A stretch of DNA of 64,000 bases from Gloeophyllum trabeum ATCC 11539 (Eukaryota > Basidiomycota > Agaricomycetes > Gloeophyllales > Gloeophyllaceae), in assembly GCF_000344685.1 (NCBI RefSeq), contig NW_006920415.1, forward strand, positions 392,834-456,833. The letters run 5' to 3'. Of this stretch, positions 23,086-35,511 are shown one piece after another; the stretch's first letter is position 1, and each line of letters opens with the position of its first letter. The notes below the pieces were generated by a model that did not search any database, was not told the DNA's origin, and worked only from the letters and a program-made list of their open reading frames with translations. The position numbers were made by a program, and so were the translations under genes.

Positions 23086-24808
23086 TCAGGCAGTACTCAG
23101 TATCTCGGGAGCAATCTTCTGCTCGACTCCTTTCAGCTTCCCCACCCACGACGACAACCGCTGCGACAGCTGCCCAATCTGCTCCCGCGAAAGCACGCGC
23201 GGCTGCACCCACGTAATCTGCGCCTTCTCCTCGACCTGGTCGATCGACCCCCGGATTAGTTTTAGACTGCAGATTAACGTAGCTCAGTGACGACGCAGCA
23301 GAGCCACACGGAGACACGCACCTCAGAGCCTTCATGACGAGGTGCTCGACCTCGTCCAGCGGTAGCCGCGTCTCCTCCGCGATGGTCTGGAAGCTCATGG
23401 TCCGATCGTACGGACTGCGCTTGAACACGGACTCGATCAGCGCCATAAGGCAGATCTTCTGTCGCAGGAAAGGATAATTCTCTTGCAGGATTGGCTGAAT
23501 CATGTCATCATCGTCAATAAACCTCGGCGTTAGCGGAAGAAGCGGAATAAACGGACCTCCTTCGGAAACAAGGGAGCCAACGCTTCGAATCTGCCGATAT
23601 TACCTTCGTTGAAGGTGAACAGCAGCTTCTTGATCCAGTCGTACTGCGTGTTATCTAGCGAGTTCAGGATTGGATGCATGAGCTGATGCCTGGGTCAGTC
23701 TGGGCTGCAAACCGGAGACAAATGGCACACTCACGAGTTCTCCAAAGTTGTAGATGGTGTCCCCAAGGAAAGCAGCCACACTGAGGTCGTGGGCGCGAAC
23801 TAGGCGGTCTTCCGCAGTCATGTCCTTTTCCACATCCACGCATGCGAGGTATAACAGCGAATTCCTGTAGTAAGGCGCGTATTCGGCCTTGGCCTGGAAC
23901 ATGCTCAGCTTCGAACACCAGAACATGACGTTTCAGCTTTCCTTACCTTGTGATAATCCGCAGCCACACTGTAGTAGGCCGCTGAAACACCGTTATCGAC
24001 GGCAGTCAGCTCGTCCAACACTTTCCACGCCTTGTCAATGTCCGTCCTTGTCCCGTCAATGTCTCCGTACATCAACTTTGCATGGGCAATATGCGAGAGC
24101 AGCAGGACCTCTGACTCTGGTGACTGCTTGGTATCGATACGAGCCAGAAGGTCCAGTAAAAACTGCAGATGCGCCGAGGGATCTAGCAAGTGTAAGCATA
24201 AGGTCGAACAGCCGCATGCAGCGTCCATACGTACTGTCGATCTCCCGCGACACCTTCACGCCCATCTCCACCAGCCGTTGCTGGTTTAACCGACTTTCGA
24301 ACTCTCGAACAAACCGGTCGAAGACATCGACTCGGTATGGTTTTGAGAGGGGGTGGTCAAAGAATGCAAGAAGCTTCAGAGTGAGTTGGTGCCATAGTCT
24401 GGACAAGACGCAGAGGTCAAAACCTGGAGAGGCCTAAACTCGGGCTAATGGCCGTCTGGAATTGTACGGAAGTCTCTTATGCCCAGCTCTCTAGAGCAGA
24501 GCAGGGATGTCCTCGAGTTCTGTATCATACCGGACGGAAGTGCCCCCTCGGTAGTTTACAGAACTCCTCCCCTGTCAGCCCAGCCAATCTTTTGAGGCTC
24601 GGCCTTATAAGATGACCCGTATCCGAACACCACTGTACAATCCCAGACAGCCCTAGGCAAAGCAGAAAGCGTACTTGCGGTTATGTAGATTCCTGAACGA
24701 CTCGAAGAACGGATGAAGCTCCTGAGGCGTCGCCGACAGCGCGGTCGTTAAGTATTCCTCCACATCTAGCTTGGGTCGCGCAGCATCTACAGCCGTGGAC
24801 GTCGACAT
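23086..24808 (-). CDS. RPN9: 26S proteasome regulatory subunit Rpn9 (PSMD13)
   Basis: A non-ATPase lid subunit of the 19S regulatory particle, acting in ubiquitin-dependent proteolysis. It starts at MSTSTAVDAARPKLDVEEYL (24808). An intron of about 250 bp follows, then LWHQLTLKLLAFFDHPLSKP. Further exons give the helical repeats (HIAHAKLMYGDIDGTRTDID, AAYYSVAADYHKVRKA, EYAPYYRNSLLYL, FLGDTIYNFGEL). The C-terminal PCI domain is encoded by QKICLMALIESVFKRSPYDR, TIAEETRLPLDEVEHLVMKA and LIRGSIDQVEEKAQITWVQP. It ends at 23086 (IAPEILSTA). All blocks of the family appear in order and no break was seen. It lies head-to-tail with prefoldin 3 in the housekeeping block. Confidence 0.95.
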
Positions 24809-25088
24809 CGTGACAAGCGGTGAGGAGGGTATGGAGAGAAACAAGCTGCCAGTGAAGGCAGCTTTGCGCGTCGAGGACGCGTAATTGTGGCCACGTGCGA
24901 ACGCGTCAGTCAGAGTTTACGGGGTCCCATCCACAAACACCGTGACCTGAGACACTTCGAACCAGTTAATTGGAAGCGTGTGACAGAGCCACACCTACTC
25001 CTCTCACTGCCGTTTCGTTGTAACTGGACTTAGATTTGCAGTAAGTAGGAGCATACACATGAAAGGGAGATATAATTTATTTCGCTTT

Positions 25089-25982
25089 TTAGCCGCTATC
25101 CCCAGACTTTCCCTCTGCTGCCTCTCTCGCCCTCCGCTCGCGCCTCCGTTTGACGTCCCAGTTGTACACCCGCGCAGTATTCACTTCCATCACCGTTATC
25201 TGCTCTCGCAGGAACTCCAAGTCTTCCACCGTGTTCTTGAGACTGCTCTCCGCGGTCTCGAGTTTCGATTCTAATAGCGTGATGGCTGCTGGTAGTTTGT
25301 ACGAGAGCATCACGTTCGCCTGCAGCAGCAGAATTAGCACTGTATAGACTGATTGTAAGCACAAAGCAGGTCAGACGCACCCCGAGCCATAGATAGACCG
25401 TGTCCGTGTCTTCCAGCTGCGCCTCAGCATAGAGCGTGTCATTCAATTCGAATGTAGTGGTCAAAGGCTTCTTCTCATCTTGCGCATCGTCCTCTAGATC
25501 TACCTCATCCTCGTCGTCGTCACTGGCCTTCTTCTTTCCCTCCTACACGCCCAATCAGCCCCAATCTCGCATTCAGCGGCCAGGCAGACGAACGAACGGA
25601 GACTCACTCGCCTCTCTTGTAAGAACTCAACCATTGAAAGCGTCTTCTTGATGTCGGGTATCTTGTCTTCCAGCCCTGTCCGTCGTTGCTGCAGATTCGA
25701 GTCCATGTAACGATACTTGCTAAACCCCTCACTGGAATGAGTCCCACAGGCAGGAGATCGAATGTAAGGCGACGTACGCTAGAGCATCTTGAATCTTTCG
25801 TAGAGTGGGTTCGACATCCGCGTCAGGCCCTCCAACGTACTCCTCTACATTGGCCTAGTACATCGGAAACTCATTCCTCAGGCGTAATCGGTAGCGCATG
25901 ATCCAGACGGACATACGACGAACGGAGCTTTTGGTATGCCTCTCGGATTTTTCTCGACGGATGCCAGAATATCGGCGGACAT
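25089..25982 (-). CDS. PAC10: prefoldin subunit 3 (VBP1/PAC10)
   Basis: An alpha-type subunit of the cytosolic prefoldin hexamer, which hands unfolded tubulin and actin to the CCT chaperonin. The first exon (25982-25917) encodes 22 residues ending NPRGIPKAPFV. A 62-bp intron follows, then ANVEEYVGGPDADVEPTLRK, the classic N-terminal block. Later exons give YRYMDSNLQQRRTGLEDKIP, a short acidic insert (DDDEDEVDLEDDAQDEKK), the beta-hairpin region (YAEAQLEDTDTVYLWLGANV) and the C-terminal coiled coil (LLESKLETAESSLKNTVEDL). The stop is at 25089. The start was chosen because only this short exon supplies the conserved NPRGIPKAPF motif. Confidence 0.95.
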
Positions 25983-26339
25983 GTTATACGTCTTTTGGGA
26001 AGAGATATTGGGAAAGTAATCGTAATGGCACCGATGATAACCAGGGAGTCAGGGACAGCTCTACTGGAAAGCTAATGATTCGGGTTTCGCACGCTTGATC
26101 TATGACATTTACCTTGTTTAGACGCGGTGGTTGCAGGGGCTCTGATCAGTGGCCAAGTCATGGCGAGGAAATATTTTCGTGCTATGGGCAACAGTGGAGC
26201 CGCTATCATTATATGCTAATCCAATCACGTATAACCGGAACAATAAGCAAGGAATGAAGCGACGACAGTGGTGGTAACTTAGGTACGTGTGCCAGCCATG
26301 CATCGTACTGTTTCGTACATCGTGGCAGAGCGGGACTTA
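25983..26339. other. short intergenic region
   Basis: This is the promoter side of prefoldin 3 and the 3' side of the SNF2-RING gene. No gene, repeat or RNA was recognised. Confidence 0.5.
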
Positions 26340-29300
26340 TCACAGTCTCGAAGGCCCGGCGATAGCATTGGTGGTTGATGGCCGATTTATGGAAAGAGAC
26401 AGCTGCCCCGCGGTGCTGTGATCATCTTCCGGAGGTATCAGATATTCCAGTTCTTCGAACATGTGCGGGAACAATATAGCCAACATGTCGTCCAATCTGT
26501 GGGGCGTTAGATAGCCTCTACTTCCAGGGAGGCGCAACGTACTTGAAAATGAAGTCGCCTTTCTGCTTCTGTTTCTGTGCTTTGCGTTTCGTCGGGGTCT
26601 TGTCTACCTTCCCGTCCTCGACGGCGAGTAAGTTAGGGTCCAGAGCGCCCCTGCATTTCTCTTCTGTGTAGAGCGAAAGCCCTTGCCGAGCAGCGAGGTC
26701 TAATATGTTCCTCTCAACAGTGTCTGGGAGGATTATGTCAACATGCTATCATCGGATGAACGGCGTAGTCACCTTCAGCATAGTAGCAGTACACTAGGGG
26801 TAGTGATTCAATACTCCCGTGATGGATCAGGGAGGAACAAGAGACTCACCCTCAGTGGGCCTCGTCTGTCCCATCCGATCGATACGAGCAATAGCTTGGA
26901 TCTCGAAAGCATGATGGACCACACTTTCGAGCATGAATACTCGTGAGGCACACGTAACATTCAGCCCAGCATTCTCTCGTTCCCTGAAGGTAATGTCAGG
27001 ACGGTTCACGACAGATCTAAGCTGGCCATACCCGTGAAGTAACAGGACCAGGAGTTCTGGCTCATCCGCAAAGCGTTTGGCAGCATTCTTCCGTCCCTTG
27101 GTCTGATCGATACGTAGGCAGGCGATTCCTGTTATCCGGTCGGTCAGTGTAAGAAGAGACCACCGATATGTAGGCTACCATTGTTTAAGAGTGCGTGCTG
27201 AACAACTACAGTATGTCGTTAGTTGAAGCATATGAGACTACGGCGCCCAAACCTACTATGCAAGGAATCTGCCCAGGCGGAGAATACTATACTCTTGGCG
27301 CCAGGGTCTGTGTCTTGTATGTGCAAGACATGCCGGACAAGCGTCTGTATCTTGCTCCCGTAACTGCCACTCGACTCCATACCCTCAATTTCTTCGAACA
27401 AAGCAGGGTCGATGTAGTTGTATCGAATTGGTCTCCGAGAGGTAGGAATAACTTCTCCATTCTGAATCCGAGGGGGAGCTGGGCGGTCCTTGGGATCCGT
27501 TCCTATCGAGAATCGTTGCAACTGATCCAAGTCGATCATGACACTGGCGCAAGTGGTATCAGACTGGCTCAGGTGACATGGACCTAACTTACCGGCAGAC
27601 AGGACAAGCTTTTCCTTCCTTTCTGGCTAACCACGCTTTCATGCACCCCTACGTATTAGGATGTTCAGCTAGACTTGTAGTGAATGATGCCCGAGAAGCT
27701 CCTACCTCACAATACATATGGGCGCTATCACATGTGGTGAGCATTCATCGGGGCTATTTAATCGAAATTGTATGTCCTGTACGCACCATTGCGTGATATA
27801 TCCTCGAGTAAACTCGCATCTACACAAGATGCAAACCTCATCATCTTCGTCCTTACACCCCGAATTGTCCCCGCTCATCTTGGCAAGATGCTCGAGATAT
27901 CGCTGACGCGCTTTCCCCGTGGTAATAGGTGTTCGAAGTTCCTTCTCGGCATTTCGTGCTTCACATAGGGCATCGTGCACTGTGCCCTCCCAGGTCGGTT
28001 CAGCAACGGAGTCTGAGATCTCTTGTAGTTGCCGGAAGTATCTGTGCTGCACTTGGGTATCTCCGCCAGTATATAACAGAAGGACACGTACAAGATTCGT
28101 TCGTTGAAGGCTTTCCGGAACAGGGCGAGATCGGACTCCAGTCTCTCGATTAAAGTAACTGAAAGCCGAAGAGTGTCAGCTTTATAAAGGAGCTTTAATG
28201 AGCCGTACATTGAGAACTGATGAGCTGGCGTAACCTCTTGGCGGCATCCTTGGCAAGCGCCTTCTCTGGGTCATCGTTCTTAGGAATCCGAGCAACCACA
28301 GCATTCAAGTCAATCATGACGGATTTGACGGCTCGCCCGGTGAACTTTTGTCTTAACGCATTGCGAGCCTCAGAAAGCTGCTTCTGTAGGACTTCATGTT
28401 CTGGTTGCAGCTCGACATCTTCCTCGATATCTTCAGCATTCTCTGCTGCCTCTTGAGCTGTTCGCGTCTTTCGCGTCTTCTTCTCCTTGGCAGAATCTTG
28501 ATTGAGCACCGTCCGCTCGGCCACTAAACTCTCGCGTCGGTCGGCCATGAGTGCAGCGTACGCTTGAAGATATGCCTCAGCTTCCCCTTGGGCATCCAAC
28601 GATTGGGCATATTCCTGCCCGGTGGCCTCGTCGCTGCCCGAAAGTTTCTGAGTGAGTAAAGTGTAGATCCTAGCTCTCCACATCCAGAGCAGCTGCGTCT
28701 GCTCATTTAGTAGGTCACCTATGATTTTATTGGCTTCATTCATCTGCAAGGAAACCATAGCCTCGTCACAACTGATAGATCAGCCGGAAAACGTCTCCTT
28801 ACTAATTCAGACGAACGAATCCCTCCCTGACCAAGATATGGTACAGGGACCATCAAAGTCTCAACCTTGACTCCCTTGTCGGCATTGTCTAGGGCCAATT
28901 GATCCATGGCGCGACTAGCTGCTTCCTCAGTATCTGCGACAAGGCATGAGCTAGGTCTATATAAGTCGTATGGAAGACTGACTTCTCAAGAGATTGCGCC
29001 TAATAGCCTCGGCTTCGGCGTACGCAGCATCTTCTGGTGCAGAATATGACTGGCCAAGGACATGATACATATCTCCCAACAAGAACTTAACGCGATGGAG
29101 CGCTAATAGGCTAGGGCCGGAATCAATAACAGTTACTCCGGACTTGAATAGAGGGGGCCAACCATTCTCGCAACCTATGCTGGAGACCACGTCTTTTTGC
29201 GGCGTGTTCCTCACCAGCAGCGTTGCGGGGCAGATCATCATCATCGAGATCCTCGAGACCCGTCCGGGAACCCTCCCGATCCCTCGCCTCGCCCTTGCTT

Positions 29301-32284
29301 GTTGATGCATCAGCATCAGCGGCCTCAGCTTGCTCTGAAGAGCCACGTTCGCCCTCGCCGTCACGTAAAAGTACTTCCTCCTTTAGTAGAGCGCCTTTCG
29401 CATCGTGAGCCGCAATAGCAGCTTTCATGTCCTCGACTAGTTCATGCGCTTCCTGCTGCGCTGCCAGAAGGGTGTCTAATGCCTCTCGATAACGAGTGCT
29501 ATTGCCTTCTTCATGTTGCTGCAGCTGAGCTTGAAGGGTCATTAGTTGTACCTGGTGTAGTCTATTCAATACTAGTCACGAAGCACAGTCTGTGCCATAG
29601 AACGTGCCTTTGCTTTGCGGTTGTCCATCAAAGTCCGCCAGTTTTGATCTCTCATGCCCTATACACTTGCGTCAATGCTCGGTCTCAGGGACGCGCTGGT
29701 ATGACCGTACCTCAAGTACTTCTGCCATGGTCTTCAACGCCCCAGGCTTGCTCAACTTGTCGCGAGTAGTCTGCAGCTGGCCGACCTGAGGATGTGTACA
29801 TATACCTCGGAGCTTCCGCAGCCATGAACGTAGGAGACCAGGTTCTACCTGCCAGCCCTCGGAAGCAGCGACTCCACGACTATCAAGACCAAGTTCATCG
29901 AGCGCTTGCTGTAACGTCTGATCATACACCTGCGTAGAAAGGGTCAGTTAGACCCTGCGTGAGAAGGAAACGTCACGGTTCATACTGTTCTTTCAACCCG
30001 GCCCAGCTCTATGGGAACCAAGTATCGCGTCTGTTGAGGAATCGTCAATTCCGCTTGCACAGCGGCTTTGGTCGTCCTGTCCAACACATATGATTACGGA
30101 ATCCGGCTGTTGGGCGCCAGAGCTTACCTGACAGCATAACGACGGAACAAAGACGTGAACTCGTGCGCATAGCCTGGAAGTAATAGCGTATTCCATATGC
30201 GCGAGGATGCCACAGCAGCGTCAACTCGCAGGAAACTGAAAACCAGGTCAGTGATTGGGGTTCAGAAGAGAACGCGTATCTTACTTCAGCACATGAGCTA
30301 AGTCGGATACTTGTGCACGAGCGGGGGTACCGGAAACAGCCCACGAGGACAAGCGCGGAATCAAGGAGACCATCTCCCTGCGAACGGATGAACGAAAATA
30401 TATGTAATCTATGCCTTGAGTACTCACTCTGTCTTTCCACCGCCGACCATCTGGACCTCGTCCATGATCACTCTGTACCACTCACACATGATCAACGGGC
30501 TCCTTGAACGTTCGATATTGGAGTAAGTCGCAATTTCTCGCCGAGGTCTCGTCGGTGGTGGTCGAGCGACCGTCAGGTCTTGCTGCAAAACATTGTACGT
30601 TGTGATAACAACGTCGAACTTGTTGACGTATTGTACCCAGTCTACTATTTCGTCTTCGGCGTTGGCCTCGTCCACGTCCATGTCTGTATTGCTTTTCTTC
30701 TTCTTTCCCGTCTTCTTCTTGCCTTGGCGAGCTTTCGCCGACGCATCTTTCCTCGCTTGCGCAGCTTCAGCTTCAGTTACAGGAATCTTCAACTTTGCCC
30801 AACCGTCGTATGTCGTTACTTTCAAGTAGGGTGCGTGACGTGCTAACTCATCAATCCATTGTGGTGCTAATGAAGCAGGTGTTACAATAAGGGTAGTCTG
30901 CATATCATAGTCATCAGCCGCTGGGCTTAGTGCGAAAACGTTATACGCGTACCTTCACTTCTTTCACGTTGATCTTCGCCTCGTCATTCCACCACATATT
31001 AGTGGGCTTTCTATCGGGTAAGGCTGGATTCAGTAGGATTAATCCGATGCACTCTACGGTCTTTCCAAGTCCCGGCTCCTCCGCGAGGATACCGCCAAAA
31101 GGCTCATCTTCGTCTGGAAACTCCGTAGATAGGGAGCCTGTTAGCCGACGGAAATACCAAGGTTCTGCGTGAGGCTCTATTTCCACTTTCTCCCAGAATA
31201 TTGGAAGTTCTCGCTCAGACTTAGCATTGGACTTTGGGACGACGCGTCCAGTACCATTGATCATTTTACCCTCTCTACCAAGCATCCAAACCAGAGTACG
31301 TCGCTGGAACGGAAGCAAGGTAGGTACTAGGGATTCGGGCTGGGCCGCTTTGTCGACGGTCCGTGAATCTATAGCAGGTGCTGGACCCAAAATAGACAGG
31401 AAGAAAGGAATGTCAGTCGAGCCATGATATGACGCCGGCGGCGCAGGGCTTCGGAAAACACGGGCAAGGGCACATCGTTGGCTTTCTTGCACTTCTTGTG
31501 TTTTGCGATAGTTAGATGAATCAGGAGACTGGAATATGGTCGGCGTAATCGCAGAGACGGTCATGCCTAACCGTAGTTGGAAAGGCAGGTCCTCCTCATT
31601 GCTGTCCCAGCTGGAGGGAGGCGTCACTACCATATGCAGATGACCGTCGAGTTCAACGCGCCCCTCGCGTTGCAAGACATAGCAGTCCCTCAAGAATTCG
31701 TGCGGGCCTGCTTCGAATGAAGATCTCGCACGATAGACAGGAGCACTAAGGGTATCGGGGTACACTCCTTCCAAGGTCCGAGGAATGCCAAATAATGGCA
31801 TTGTTCGTTCATCAATGACAGCGGAAGCCCAGCCATTGGGGTCGAAGGTAATTTTCCCAAGATCCAGCATGTCGGGTTCTTCCATACCCTCGCAACAGGA
31901 CTTCAGGAACTCCAGGAACCGCTCGTATTCAGTATTCTTGATAGGCTCATCTTGCGCAGCGGTATTACCGTTCGACTTGTCGCCTTGAGTGATGTACTGG
32001 ATGTGAAAAGTGTGTCGGTATATCGGAACCACTTCCACGTCCTCGTCGGCAACTCCCACATCTTTGTTCGAGATTTCTGTCCTTCGGCGCTTCGTTCTCC
32101 CTTGAGTTGCACCCTCACCCGCCCCATCTAAGGATACCTTGCGTTTCTTCGATGATTTCGCAGTCCACGAAGCTTGCAGAGTGGTCATAAGATGCTCGAA
32201 GATCAAACGGTTTACGCTTGCCAGCCCGAGAGAGTGGTGGCTAGGATGTACAGGCACGCGGTGATAGGACTCTGAAGGCTTCAT
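26340..32284 (-). CDS. SNF2-family helicase / RING E3 ligase (SHPRH/Irc20-like)
   Basis: A very large nuclear DNA-dependent ATPase with an embedded RING finger. The start is probably MKPSESYHRVPVHPSHHS at 32284; MTTLQASW further in is an alternative. The Walker A block reads FGGILAEEPGLGKTVECIGL and motif II is VIMDEVQMVGGG, a DEVQ form shared with SHPRH/Irc20 rather than the usual DEAH. Motif III is AVSGTPARAQ. A long helical insert follows, then a RING finger: EVCILCRCEFTRGYITQ is spliced to CAHMYCE, and the following exon gives GCMKAWLARKEGKACPVCR. The helicase C-terminal lobe ends in AIARIDRMGQTRPTE and VYCYYAEDTVERNIL, motifs V-VI. The last exon starts LDDMLAILFPHMFEELEYLI and stops at 26340. 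About 15-20 small introns are needed. Family members polyubiquitinate PCNA or act in recombination and DNA-damage tolerance; that function is inferred from homology. Confidence 0.88.
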
Positions 32285-32572
32285 CTTTAACAGCAGGCTA
32301 CTGCACTGGGACGCTGGAGCAGAACGCGACGACAGCAACGGTGAGGGTGGCGGTCAATGACAAAGAAGCGTGCAATTATGTGATTTCACAAAGACGCGTT
32401 ACGCGGTCGGATCACGTGCGTGATTATAACAGGGTAACGACCACAATAGCATTCCGAGTCCCAAGAGATGAAACCAACAGGAGTACAACAACTATACTCT
32501 ATACGCTTATGATATCTAAGCAACGACCTATGACCATATTTACCTTTCATTATGCGCCCTACGGCGTCCCTG

Positions 32573-34758
32573 TTAGATCGAAGCTTTGCCTCTAGGCTCG
32601 TATGGCAACAACAGCGCCAGGAAGCCCGCAAAGATAATCAACGCTCCTGCGATGTACACCGGGACCGCCGTCTCCAGATTTGCGTAGAGCGCGATGACCG
32701 GCGCCTGAGAGTCCCTGCGTCAGTGCTGGTCCGTACATACCTGAAGAGGCCCACCCACCAGAATACCGAAAACGCGCGTGGCAGTAGCCGTCAGTCCGTT
32801 TCCAGTACCTCTATCTTTGGCGGGGAAAATCTCAGGGGACACAGCGTACAACACACCATACATGATCTGTCCATCGCCAGTTAACCGTCAACAAGGTCCA
32901 GGAGCACGGGAGAAAGAAGAGGTGCATACGTTACTGAAAAACGAGTACCCGCAGTTCCAGCCCAGGAGCGCGTTCGAGGTCCGGGCCGTGGTGCTCGCAA
33001 AGAGAAACACGCCTGTGAGCCCTATCTTTCGCAAGGAGGTCGTTGAATAATGCAATCTCCAAGCACTAACAGACTACTCGCCCGAGGATATTGCTAGGGT
33101 CCCTCTGCGTCCGACGTAAGGAACTTCGACGCCTAAGCCGGCCAGGAATGCGCCAGGTACACCGAGTACGCTGAGTATGACTTGCTGTTGAAGTAAAGAA
33201 AATTTAGCAGACAACCATCGTGCATGAGGTGAAGCACGTACGTTTCGATAAGTGATGTAGTAAGAAGAGTCACCGAAGTGAGCGCCTCGGCTCGCAAGAC
33301 TACGTCCGTCAGCATGGAGCCCCACGAGTAGCGCAAAACAGCTTACAGGTAGGGGAGAAAACTGTTATACAGAGTAGACGCGAGCCCAATGATGCCCCAG
33401 AGAGCAATCAGCAAGCTAGTAGACCAAGCCATCTTCTTGGACTGGAACAAAGCACGAATATGCCTGAGATCAAAAACGGAATCTTCAGCCAAGACACGCT
33501 TTGCTGCCCCGTTCGTATTGTCTTCATGCGGCTTCACCGCGTTACCAGCAGCAATCAGCTGCTCGACAGTGAGCTTCGATATCGTCCCGTTGAATTCAGC
33601 CACTTGGTGCACCACGGCCACCGCATCGGCGTCCTTCCCTTTGCCAAGCAGGTAGCGAGGGCTTTCATATAACTGGAAAGCGAACATCCGAATGAAGGAG
33701 AGGAGGAGAGTAATTCCACCCAGAGTGAAGAGCAGGTATCGCCACCCCATGTTCTCGGAGCGGGTACATGCCGCCTGAGTCTCAGAGCAGGAGTAGTTAG
33801 CAATTAGTGGCCATGCGATCTGCACGGGGTGCAACGCAATTAGTGCGGTGCTTTGAGCGAGAACGAGATTACTAACCAGACTGGCGATTAGTTGACCAAT
33901 ACACCACCATATTGATAAGACAGTTAGTAGGTATTGATGAGAGGCGGGTAGGAAATCTGGGCGACAGCCGTAAGCGACCAGAACAAGACACAAGTGATGC
34001 TGAAGAACAACCTAAGAATACGGCAGAATCCACGGGCAGATTACCGCCTACCCCAACACCGAGAACAGCTAATAAAGAAGCTAGTGCAATAAATCCGGGG
34101 GCTCCTCCGGCAGCAGTACCGAACACTCCGGCCAATAAGAGTGTGATGTTCCATGACCATCTGAGAAATGCTATCAGGCTGGATTCGTTGACTGCGCATG
34201 AAGGAGCTACCAACCGTCGACCCCATACATCGCATCCGAAGCCCCAGAACACTGCGCCTACGAAAAGGCCGATGTTGAGAGCCAGAGAGAGGAACGGTCC
34301 ATTAAAGTGGAATTCGGATACCACAGGTGATAGGATCAGTCCGGCGAGAATCTGCAAGTACCCGGACAATTCAGACAGGTATAGGGGGCGAAACTGCGCT
34401 ACTTACAGGCCATACACTGTCACTATAGTATTGATTAAGTCACCCATCTTCCCGAGGATTTCGAATAGAAAGACGTACGAGAACCATCCAAATCCCGCCA
34501 CGGCAAAGAGCCACCACTATACATTGCTTAGCAAGGCTCGAAGAGCATTTGATGGATAAGTACCTGGTACCTCCCCATCCCCACTTCTTGTATCGCACTG
34601 CTCAATACATGAGCCTTCGCGCGATACACCGGATCCACCGAATCATCATCGTAAAGATCAACGACAGTCTTGCTATCGCTGTCGGGCCAGTCTTTCTCGT
34701 TATCGAACGTCTTCTCCCTTTCGGCCGGGTAAGAGTCGCGCGCGGGTCCTCCAGACAT
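32573..34758 (-). CDS. MFS transporter (SV2/SVOP-like general substrate transporter)
   Basis: A plasma- or vacuolar-membrane secondary transporter with about 12 TM helices. The ATG at 34758 gives MSGGPARDSYPAEREKTFDN; a frame open upstream has only non-ATG starts. An acidic cytosolic N-terminus precedes WWLFAVAGFGWFSYVFLFEI. Then come ALNIGLFVGAVFWGFGCDVW-GRR, the conserved loop 2-3 G...D..GRR motif, and ITLLLAGVFGTAAGG. After those come the NLPVDSAVFL segment and a central loop (AGNAVKPHEDNTNGAAKRVL). The last exon encodes VPVYIAGALIIFAGFLALLL and ends PYEPRGKASI at 32573. A long luminal loop with Cys (NYSCSETQAACTRSENMGWR) is typical of this fungal SVOP-like group. The substrate is unknown. 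Confidence 0.85.
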
Positions 34759-35511
34759 CGTGGCAGTAGGCACTAGAGAAAGGGTGGGGAAAGGAGCGCC
34801 TATGAAAAGACCGTTGGGAGTGGGCTCTCCACTATCGCCGAAGGCTTTTCTAGAGGACTCTGGCGCACGGTCAAGCACATCTGCGTCGGGTAGGCGTTGT
34901 GGGACCGATAGTCTCGGAATGGAAACTGCTGACAGTGTCCATTGCTCCTCACATGTGTATCATAGGTCTGTCACTTGTAATTATTCTACTGATTTCATAA
35001 GGAATTATGTGCTGAACACAGCGGTTCGTGGAAGAGAGTGATTTGTGTATGTAGAATTCGAATCTCGTCCAGTCTTCGAACTCGAATGAGGGACTGGCCA
35101 CAGAACACAGCCTTTCCCATCTGAATTAATATTAATATTGCCACCAGACGGACATGAAATATCGCTCGCAGCTTGGGACATGGACAATACCTAGAGCTTG
35201 CAATAAATCCGTGGCACATGAACTGGGTTCCATTCCATTCTATCTACGATTCCTACTAGTATACATCTAAACGCTAGCTGAATCCCGAATACAAAACGAC
35301 ACGACACGAGAACCGCTTAGACATACTATAGCAATAAAAAACAAAACTTAAGGTAACGAGCGACAATAATGCGACTGCGACAGGGTATGACACGGCTCTA
35401 AAAATACAGCAAACAAGATGAACCAGAGCAATCCCATCCAGAGTTCCAACGAAACGACAGACGTGGGTAGGTTGTTTTTATCGATACATAATAAATGAGA
35501 GGGCGACAAAT
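34759..35511. other. intergenic between MFS gene and receptor 3
   Basis: The transporter promoter and the 3' flank of receptor 3. A 60-codon minus-strand frame at 35005-35187 (MSMSQAASDISCPSGG and on) is Ser/Asn-rich. It does not end in a CaaX box, so it is not accepted as a pheromone precursor. Nothing else is visible. Confidence 0.4.

Noticed and set aside
35005..35187. 60-codon Ser/Asn-rich frame 5' to receptor 3's 3' end, considered as pheromone gene
   Set aside because: Ends VFST with no CaaX cysteine; low-complexity composition.
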